DNA of 64,000 nt from Oscillospiraceae bacterium (GTDB taxonomy: Bacteria; Bacillota; Clostridia; Oscillospirales; Oscillospiraceae), in contig WQXY01000001.1 of the NCBI GenBank assembly GCA_009781515.1, positions 124,001-188,000 on the forward strand. The letters are read 5' to 3'. Under the pieces are notes generated by a model that saw nothing but the letters and a program-made list of their open reading frames with translations, was not told the origin of the DNA and ran no database searches. Below are positions 23,042 through 29,353 of this stretch, in pieces (the stretch's first letter is position 1; each line of letters opens with the position of its first letter). The translations under genes and the position numbers were made by a program.

Positions 23042-24892
23042 ATGAATATATACACACCTCTTGATGAGGCGTTAAGTGAATATCAAAAAGTCCTTGCCCG
23101 ACTTGGAATGAAGCCGCAATTTGAGTGCGTTCCCGTGTCTTGCAGCGCAGGGAGGGTGACGGCGGCGGCGGTTTATGCTAAAATTTGCGCTCCGCATTAT
23201 AATGCGAGTGCCATGGACGGGATTGTTACCTGCTCGTCTTATACGACGGGAGCGAGTGAAGATGTGCCGGTTTTGCTCAGTGCGGAGCAGTTTGAGCGTG
23301 TCGATACGGGCGACCCGATACCCGAGCGCTTTGACTGCGTGGTGATGATAGAAAACGTGACATGGGGACGGGGGTTTGTCAACATCAATGCGGTGTCGAC
23401 GCCGTGGAAGCATGTAAGGGTGATTGGTGAGGATATTTGTGCGGGTGATATGATTTTGCCGTCGCTGACGAAAATCACGCCGTCTGCTCTCGGCGCGATG
23501 ATAGCAGGGGGTGTTCTTGAGGTTTCGGTTATCAAAAAGCCCGTGGTCGGGTTTATTCCCACGGGCGATGAGATAATCGCACCTGTTTCAAACCCAAAGG
23601 CGGGTGAAATACTTGAGTTCAACTCTGCCATTGTGTCGGCGATGCTCTCCGAGTGGGGCGCTGAGCCTTTAGTTTTTCCGATTGTCCGTGATGATAAGGA
23701 GCTTATTAAAAAGGCTTTGACTTTTGCTTTGGGCGAGTGTGACATCGTACTCATCGGTGCGGGTGCGTCAATGGGCAGGGAGGATTATACTGCGGTGGTG
23801 ATTTCCGAGGTCGGTGATATCGTAATTCGGGGTATCGCAATGCGTCCCGGCAAGCCGACCATTTTGGGGCATAGCGGCGGCAAGCCGATAATCGGTATGC
23901 CCGGTTATCCCGTGTCGGGAATTATTGTTATGGAGCAGATTGTTCAGCCTTTGGTAAACCTTTTGTCCCACAGAGAAAAACCCGACGATAAATATGTCGA
24001 GGCTGTGCTAAGCCGCGTCGTCAGCTCAGCCGAAAAGTTTCATGAGTTTACCCGTGTCAAGCTCGGTTTTGTACAAAACAAGGCGATTGCTTCGCCGATT
24101 TCGGGCGGCAGCGGGGTAGTGACATCATTTATGAAAGCTGACGGCATTTTGGAAGTGCCGCAGGGCGTTGCAGGGTATAAGAGCGGCGAGCCGGTGCGTG
24201 TGCGGCTGCTCGGCAGTGAGGACGAGCTGCGGCGCAGCATTGTTGCAATCGGCAGCCATGACCCTCTGCTCGATGAGCTGAGTGATATGCTTGCGGGCAT
24301 GAGACTAAGCTCGACGCATGCGGGGAGTATGTCGGGGCTTTATGCCGTGCGAAAGGGCGAGGCGCATCTTGCGGGTATCCATCTTTTGGACGAAAAGACA
24401 GGGGAGTACAATAAGTCCTTTGTCGAAAAGCACTTTCCCGAGGGTGGGGTGTCGCTTCATAAATGCGTAAAAAGAAAGCAAGGTTTAATCCTTGCAAAGG
24501 GCAATCCCAAGGGAATAAAAGGTGTGGCTGATTTGACCCGTGAGACGGTGCGGTATATCAACAGGCAAAAGGGTTCAGGAACGCGGGTGCTTTTTGATTA
24601 TTTATGCCGATGCGATAATGTCGATGCCGATAAGATTTATGGATATGAGCGTGAGGTTTACACTCATGCGGGAGTTGCGGCGCTTATTGCTGCGGGGTCT
24701 GCCGATGCGGGGCTTGGTATCTACGCTGCGGCGAAGATGTATGATTTGGAGTTTGTGCATATTTGCGACGAGGACTATGACCTTTTGATTGCAGAGCATG
24801 CATTGGAGCTGCCGCCCGTGCAAAAACTGCTCGAAGTGCTTGCATCCGAGGCGTTCCTCGCGAGGCTTGAGAAATTAGGTGGGTACAGGTAA
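23042..24892 (+). CDS. MoeA domain fused to a substrate-binding-protein-like domain
   Basis: Residues 1 to about 400 are MoeA (molybdenum insertion into molybdopterin): HYNASAMDGI, DTGDPIP, GDEI, GASMGREDY, GMPGYPVSG. The last 200 residues are a PBP-like domain of the type attached to MoeA or LysR-like proteins (STHAGSMSGL, GSGTRVLFDYL, HAGVAALIAAGSADAGLGIYAAA), which in ModE-like partners senses molybdate or a similar ligand. The ATG at 23042 is preceded by AAAGGG; a GTG 42 bases upstream is less likely. No other cofactor genes are nearby. Confidence 0.88.
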   Translation: MNIYTPLDEALSEYQKVLARLGMKPQFECVPVSCSAGRVTAAAVYAKICAPHYNASAMDGIVTCSSYTTGASEDVPVLLSAEQFERVDTGDPIPERFDCVVMIENVTWGRGFVNINAVSTPWKHVRVIGEDICAGDMILPSLTKITPSALGAMIAGGVLEVSVIKKPVVGFIPTGDEIIAPVSNPKAGEILEFNSAIVSAMLSEWGAEPLVFPIVRDDKELIKKALTFALGECDIVLIGAGASMGREDYTAVVISEVGDIVIRGIAMRPGKPTILGHSGGKPIIGMPGYPVSGIIVMEQIVQPLVNLLSHREKPDDKYVEAVLSRVVSSAEKFHEFTRVKLGFVQNKAIASPISGGSGVVTSFMKADGILEVPQGVAGYKSGEPVRVRLLGSEDELRRSIVAIGSHDPLLDELSDMLAGMRLSSTHAGSMSGLYAVRKGEAHLAGIHLLDEKTGEYNKSFVEKHFPEGGVSLHKCVKRKQGLILAKGNPKGIKGVADLTRETVRYINRQKGSGTRVLFDYLCRCDNVDADKIYGYEREVYTHAGVAALIAAGSADAGLGIYAAAKMYDLEFVHICDEDYDLLIAEHALELPPVQKLLEVLASEAFLARLEKLGGYR

Positions 24893-24896
24893 GGTG

Positions 24897-24925
24897 TTTA
24901 CTTTTTCGTTTATTTGATGTATAAT
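24897..24925 (+). promoter_or_regulatory. Promoter of the BrnT gene pair
   Basis: TTTACT (24897-24902), 17 bases, TATAAT (24920-24925). Confidence 0.6.
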
Positions 24926-24964
24926 AAACTGTGTAAAAAACTAACAATATAAGCTGAGGTCAGA

Positions 24965-25264
24965 ATGTTATTGCATGATTTGCAGTATTTTAGCTGGGAC
25001 GAAAATAAGGAAATAAGCAACGAAAAAAAGCATGGGGTTTCGTTTACAGAAGCATCAACTGTTTTTAAGGATTTGAACGCATTAGTAAAGCGTGATATAG
25101 ATCATTCGGACAACGAGGATCGCTTCATAATAATTGGTTTAAGTGCACAATCAAACTTACTTGTTGTGTGTCATTGTTACAGAGAAAGTGATACAATAAT
25201 AAGAATAATATCGGCTCGAAAAGCAACAAAGAACGAGAGTGCAGACTATAGAGGTGAAAAATGA
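24965..25264 (+). CDS. brnT: BrnT-family toxin
   Basis: A 99-residue type II toxin of the BrnT family (ribonuclease). Family signatures are FSWDENKE near the start, KKHGVSFTEA, DHSDNEDR and IRIISARKATKNE near the C-terminus. The stop overlaps the start of the next gene by ATGA. It has its own promoter and CTGAGGT as binding site. Confidence 0.88.
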   Translation: MLLHDLQYFSWDENKEISNEKKHGVSFTEASTVFKDLNALVKRDIDHSDNEDRFIIIGLSAQSNLLVVCHCYRESDTIIRIISARKATKNESADYRGEK

Positions 25265-25437
25265 GAGACGAATATGATTTTTCCGATGCAAAAAGAGAGA
25301 ACCCATATGCAGAAAAAATTCTGCAAAATGGGTATGCAATAATTATTAATTGCGGAGCTGCGCAAAACAACTCAGATGATGTAGATATTTCATCTGTAGA
25401 CGCTGTTGCCGAGCATAAAACACCATATAAAAGATAA
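25261..25437 (+). CDS. Short putative antitoxin partner of BrnT
   Basis: A 58-residue protein starting MRDEYDFSDAKRENPYAEKI, an N-terminal pattern common to antitoxins found with BrnT-like and RelE-like toxins. The ribbon-helix-helix segment expected afterwards is not visible; the rest is short and polar. It overlaps brnT by four bases, and its stop lies two bases from the converging ABC gene. Antitoxin role is inferred from position and the N-terminus. Confidence 0.6.
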   Translation: MRDEYDFSDAKRENPYAEKILQNGYAIIINCGAAQNNSDDVDISSVDAVAEHKTPYKR

Positions 25438-25439
25438 TA

Positions 25440-26225
25440 CTACTCAGCTGTGTAGCGTTCTAAGAAGCGTTTGGTGCGGTCGCTCGAGGGGTTGTCCATG
25501 ACCTGCTCGGGTGTGCCGTATTCTATTACCATACCCTCGTCCATATACAAAATAGTGTCTGCAACTTCACGTGCAAACTGCATTTCATGCGTAACAATCA
25601 GCATGGTTGTGTTTTTGTCAGCAAGACTGCGGATAACTTTCAGCACTTCGCCCGTCAATTCAGGGTCGAGCGCCGAGGTCGGCTCGTCAAAGCAAAGTAT
25701 GTCAGGCCGCATTGCAAGTGCTCTTGCTATTGCAATGCGTTGCTGCTGTCCGCCCGATAATTGGTAGGGGTAGAAGTCACGTTTGTTTGACAGCCCTATC
25801 TGGTCTAAGATTTCCATTCCCTCACGGTGTATTTCTTCGATTGTTTTCTTTTTATCGGCGGCATATTCGGGTGTCGTTTTTGCCGCAAGCTCACGTGCGA
25901 GCACTACGTTTTGAAATGCGGTGTATTGAGGGAACAGGTTAAACGATTGAAAGACAAATCCGAAATGAAGCCGTTTTTCACGGATAGCTTTGTCGTCGTA
26001 TTTATCGTGCAGGGCTGCGTCATAGAGCAGGTCGCCGCGCAGTATTATCCGCCCTTCGTCGGGGCGTTCCAAAAAGTTGAGGCATCGAAGCAGTGTTGTT
26101 TTGCCGCTGCCGGACGCTCCTAAGATTGCCAAGGTTTCGCCGCCGGTGAGCGAAAAGCTTACATCGCTGAGCACTTCGGCAGTGCCAAACCTTTTTGAAA
26201 TTTTTTGGGCTTCAAGAATGTTCAT
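25440..26225 (-). CDS. Polar amino-acid ABC transporter ATPase
   Basis: A 261-residue GlnQ/HisP-type subunit. Walker A GASGSGKTT, signature LSGGQQQR, Walker B ILCFDEPTSALD and His switch IVTHEM are all present. It energises uptake with the permease and binding protein encoded just upstream. The ATG at 26225 follows AGAGGT; a longer frame runs back into repeat DNA and is not credible. The 160-base gap to the permease gene is filled with repeats. Confidence 0.94.
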   Translation of the reverse strand: MNILEAQKISKRFGTAEVLSDVSFSLTGGETLAILGASGSGKTTLLRCLNFLERPDEGRIILRGDLLYDAALHDKYDDKAIREKRLHFGFVFQSFNLFPQYTAFQNVVLARELAAKTTPEYAADKKKTIEEIHREGMEILDQIGLSNKRDFYPYQLSGGQQQRIAIARALAMRPDILCFDEPTSALDPELTGEVLKVIRSLADKNTTMLIVTHEMQFAREVADTILYMDEGMVIEYGTPEQVMDNPSSDRTKRFLERYTAE

Positions 26226-26245
26226 TGTTACCTCTAAATCCTTGG

Positions 26246-26283
26246 CGTCATCGCGAGCCACGAAGTGGCGTGGCGATCCAGAA
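26246..26283. repeat. Partial copy of a CGTCATTGCGAG-type inverted-repeat element
   Basis: CGTCATCGCGAG ... GTGGCGATCCAG; matches the end and inner part of the fuller element at 45007-45105. Confidence 0.65.
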
Positions 26284-26328
26284 AGAGCACTTAATGACGG
26301 GCTGCAGATTGCAACCACTTCGGGGTCA

Positions 26329-26375
26329 TCACCCGCCGCCTGCGGGCGGCACCCTCTTCGTGCGCGAAGAGGGCT
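26329..26375. repeat. Two-hairpin palindromic repeat, copy 3
   Basis: TCACCCGCCGCCTGCGGGCGGC followed by CCCTCTTCGTGCGCGAAGAGGG. The loop bases differ from copies 1 and 2 but both stems are kept. Confidence 0.8.
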
Positions 26376-26384
26376 TTTTAGGAT

Positions 26385-27029
26385 TTAAGCTCTAAAGTAT
26401 TGCAAGCGTTTTTCGGCGTAGTTGAACATTAAAGTTAAAATGCCGACAAATGCCAAATAGTACACGCCTGTGAAGAAAAGCGGCCATATCATACCACGGG
26501 TTGCGAGTATTTCCGCTTCTTTGAGCAGCTCCACGACAACGATAATGCGGGCGAGTGCGGTGTCTTTGACGAGTGTGATTATTTCATTTGACATCGGCGG
26601 GATAATTCTTTTGATGACCTGCAGCAAGATTACACGAAAGAATATCTGTGCTTTGGTCATGCCGAGTACCTGACCTGCTTCGTACTGGCTTTTGGATATG
26701 CTTTGTATTCCGCCTCTGTATATTTCGCTGAAATAACATGCGTAGTTGAGTGCAAATGCAATAATGACCGCATTAAACCGTGAGGCTATCGGTGCATTAA
26801 AGATAAGTCCGGGCACGTAGAATATGACCATTATCTGCAGCATCAAAGGCGTCCCCCGCACTATCCATATCAAAATGTTGATTGGATAACGCAAGAGACG
26901 ATACTTTGACATTGAGCCAAATGATATAAGTAAACCAAGCGGAAGCGAGAATATTAATGTGAGCGCAAATATCAGCAGGGTATTTTGAAACCCGTTCCAC
27001 AAATTCAGGTTGACTTGAATGAAGCTCAT
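26385..27029 (-). CDS. Polar amino-acid ABC transporter permease
   Basis: A 214-residue membrane subunit of the HisM/GlnP family with five hydrophobic segments. The EAA loop is visible as SQYEAGQVLGMTKAQ, and WIVRGTPLMLQ is the family signature. It follows the binding-protein gene after 22 bases. Confidence 0.93.
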   Translation of the reverse strand: MSFIQVNLNLWNGFQNTLLIFALTLIFSLPLGLLISFGSMSKYRLLRYPINILIWIVRGTPLMLQIMVIFYVPGLIFNAPIASRFNAVIIAFALNYACYFSEIYRGGIQSISKSQYEAGQVLGMTKAQIFFRVILLQVIKRIIPPMSNEIITLVKDTALARIIVVVELLKEAEILATRGMIWPLFFTGVYYLAFVGILTLMFNYAEKRLQYFRA

Positions 27030-27051
27030 AAGTTGCCCTTATCAGTTGTTT

Positions 27052-27846
27052 TTATTGACCAAAGGTTTTGTCGAGAACGAGTCTGCTTTCAATGCCGTAT
27101 TTAATGGCAAGCTCCATAAGAAAGCCCTCTTCGTAGAGCTCAACTATCATAAGGTTGACTTTGTCACGCAGAGAGTCGCCCTGACGAAAGCCGATTGCAA
27201 AAACTTCGGGTCCGAGGTCAAAGGAAATTGCGATATCAGCAAAATCGCCTGTGCCTGCAAGCTGCTCTGCCATTATGTAGTCGATAACTGCAGCATCAAC
27301 AGCACCTGTCATGACTTCGAGGAATGTGTTGATTTGCTGAGAAACGCCGATGTATGTGCCGTCATCACCTGCGAGGTTCTTGGCTTTTCCTTCACCCGCA
27401 CTGCCTGCTTCCGCTGCAATGGTCAAACCGCTGAGAGCTTCGGCTGTGGAGAGCTCGGAAAGTCTGTCTTTGTGAACAATTACGCACTGTGTGTTGAGCA
27501 TGTAGCTGTAGCTCATGTCTGCAAGTGTAATTCTCGGAACGCCGTTTTCTTCGGCTGTTGCGGTAAAGCCGTTCCAGATTGCGTCAATGGAGCCTGCGTT
27601 TAGTTCGGTGAATTTTTGAGCCCAGTCAATGAGCTGAAACTCAACTTCCATACCGAGCCTTTTGCCGACTTCGAGTGCAAACTCGGTGTCAAAGCCTGTC
27701 CATACTCCGCCCTCGCGCCAGTTCATCGGCTCATATTCGGTGACGCCGCAAACGAGCTTTTCCTTTTTGCCGCCACATGCCGTCGTTAAGACGCTCATGC
27801 CGGCAAGCAGAGCAACTGCTAATATTATACATACTATCTTTTTCAT
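27052..27846 (-). CDS. Amino-acid-binding lipoprotein of the ABC transporter
   Basis: A 264-residue SBP family 3 protein. The signal peptide ends in the lipobox LTTAC (Cys near 24), so it is a membrane-anchored lipoprotein. GFDTEFALEVGKRLG is the family signature near residue 54, followed by the usual two-lobed pattern. First gene of the three-gene uptake operon. The exact amino acid cannot be read from sequence. Confidence 0.92.
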   Translation of the reverse strand: MKKIVCIILAVALLAGMSVLTTACGGKKEKLVCGVTEYEPMNWREGGVWTGFDTEFALEVGKRLGMEVEFQLIDWAQKFTELNAGSIDAIWNGFTATAEENGVPRITLADMSYSYMLNTQCVIVHKDRLSELSTAEALSGLTIAAEAGSAGEGKAKNLAGDDGTYIGVSQQINTFLEVMTGAVDAAVIDYIMAEQLAGTGDFADIAISFDLGPEVFAIGFRQGDSLRDKVNLMIVELYEEGFLMELAIKYGIESRLVLDKTFGQ

Positions 27847-27950
27847 TATAATCTCCTTATTGCGTTATAAATTTTGCTTGACTATTTTAACACATTAGCG
27901 AGATAAAGCAATAAAGATTTTGGTAAAATAGTAGAAAAGTTCAAAAAACC

Positions 27951-27979
27951 TTGACATCAAGCAATAAATAAAATATATT
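27951..27979 (+). promoter_or_regulatory. Promoter of the OFA transporter gene
   Basis: TTGACA (27951-27956), 17 bases, TATATT (27974-27979). Confidence 0.75.
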
Positions 27980-27982
27980 TAC

Positions 27983-28038
27983 GCCCATTCTTGAGGTGCC
28001 CCAGGGGCAATCGATGAAAGATTGTACCGGGCTTTTTT
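27983..28038 (+). promoter_or_regulatory. Structured leader with terminator-like end
   Basis: Outer pairing GCCC (27983-27986) with GGGC (28029-28032) and GGT (27995-27997) with ACC (28026-28028) encloses two hairpins (TGCCC/GGGCA and CAATC/GATTG). Six T residues follow at 28033-28038. It begins at the predicted transcription start and ends 26 bases before the ATG. Attenuator or unknown riboswitch; no known class was recognised. Confidence 0.45.
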
Positions 28039-28064
28039 GTGGAAAGGTATAAAAAGGTAAAAAA

Positions 28065-29306
28065 ATGAAAAACCAAAAACTTTATCCCGTGGTTTCGGCA
28101 GTAGCAATCCAACTGACACTCGGCATAGCATATGTCTGGAGTGTGTTTCAAACAGGGATTGCCGACAGTATTTTTGCAGGTGATAACGCAGCGGCAGGGC
28201 TTACCTTTTCGCTTCTTCTTGCAGCGCTGACAATCGGGAGTGTTATCGGAGGAAAGCTTGCAGTCAGATACAACACACGAGTTGTTGTATTCTCGGGCGG
28301 TGTGATACTTTTTGCCGGATTTATGCTCGCCTCATTTGTCACGCCCGGTAACGGCTGGATGCTTTGGGTCGGTTACGGCTTTTTGGGCGGTGTCGGCATG
28401 GGCTTTACATATGCTACAACAATTGCCTGTGTCCAAAAATGGTTTCCGCATAAAAAGGGTCTCGCTACGGGAATTATCGTATCCGCACTCGGCTTTGGCG
28501 GCGTGGTGTTTACACCGATTATTGAATATTTAGTAACAGTGTTTGGTGGTGCGGGAGTTGGAGAGCCGAGGACATTTATGGTACTGAGCACTGTTTTCCT
28601 TGCTGTTTGTACGCTCGGCAGCCTTTTTATGAAAAACCCCTCGGAGGAGTATGTTGCAGCTACCGTCGCTTCAAATACGGCAACAGTCAAGGTCGTGCGC
28701 GATTACACGCCCACGCAGATGCTCAAGACACCGCAGTTTTATCTGATTATTGTTTCTTATCTGCTCGCTTGCATGGGCGGTCTTATGATGATTGGTTTTG
28801 CAAAGCCGATAGCTGTGTCAAAAGGACTTGCAGAAACGGCGACAATCGGAGTGCTTGCGATTTCAATGTTCAACTCGCTCGGCCGTCTTATTTGGGGTAT
28901 GATTTCCGATAAGCTCGGCAGAAAAAACACAATAATTATTCTGCTCACGGGAAGTGCGGTGCTTTCACTTTTTGTGACTGCCGTAAACGGTCTTTGGATA
29001 TATGCACTCATTGCCATGATAGGTTTCTTCTACGGCGGACTTATAAGCACCTTTCCGTCGCTGACCGCTGACGTATTCGGTGCCAAGCATATGTCTACAA
29101 ACTACGGTATTGTGTTGCTCGGTTTCGGCGGAGGAGCGATTATTTCCTCGCAGATTGCAGGGTATTATAAAAATGTCGCCGCTGATGACATTAATCTTAT
29201 GTTTCCCGCGTTTGTGATTGCTTCATGCTGTGCGGTGCTCGGAATTATAATGATGTTTATTTTGAAAGCCCTACGCAAGTCACAACAGAAGAGCGGTACG
29301 TTATAG
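28065..29306 (+). CDS. OFA-family major facilitator transporter (oxalate/formate antiporter-like)
   Basis: A 413-residue protein with about 12 membrane segments. The start (YPVVSAVAIQLTLGIAYVWS) and GFLGGVGMGFTYATTIACVQKW are typical of the OxlT/OFA branch of the MFS. Substrate could be oxalate, formate, lactate or another small acid. AAAGG lies upstream of the ATG. Confidence 0.88.
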   Translation: MKNQKLYPVVSAVAIQLTLGIAYVWSVFQTGIADSIFAGDNAAAGLTFSLLLAALTIGSVIGGKLAVRYNTRVVVFSGGVILFAGFMLASFVTPGNGWMLWVGYGFLGGVGMGFTYATTIACVQKWFPHKKGLATGIIVSALGFGGVVFTPIIEYLVTVFGGAGVGEPRTFMVLSTVFLAVCTLGSLFMKNPSEEYVAATVASNTATVKVVRDYTPTQMLKTPQFYLIIVSYLLACMGGLMMIGFAKPIAVSKGLAETATIGVLAISMFNSLGRLIWGMISDKLGRKNTIIILLTGSAVLSLFVTAVNGLWIYALIAMIGFFYGGLISTFPSLTADVFGAKHMSTNYGIVLLGFGGGAIISSQIAGYYKNVAADDINLMFPAFVIASCCAVLGIIMMFILKALRKSQQKSGTL

Positions 29307-29353
29307 TAGGGACGCACTGTGTGCGTCCGCGGACGACCACAGGTCGTCCCTAC
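29306..29353. repeat. GTAGGGACG inverted-repeat element filling a convergent gap
   Basis: Ends GTAGGGACG / CGTCCCTAC and contains two hairpins, GGACGCAC-TGT-GTGCGTCC and GGACGACC-ACA-GGTCGTCC. It spans the whole gap between the transporter and the facing kinase gene and supplies part of each stop codon; it may act as a two-way terminator. Confidence 0.75.

Noticed and set aside
27019-27603. 194-codon plus-strand frame over the amino-acid-binding lipoprotein gene
   Set aside because: Antisense to a convincing lipoprotein gene; Cys- and Val-rich product typical of shadow frames.
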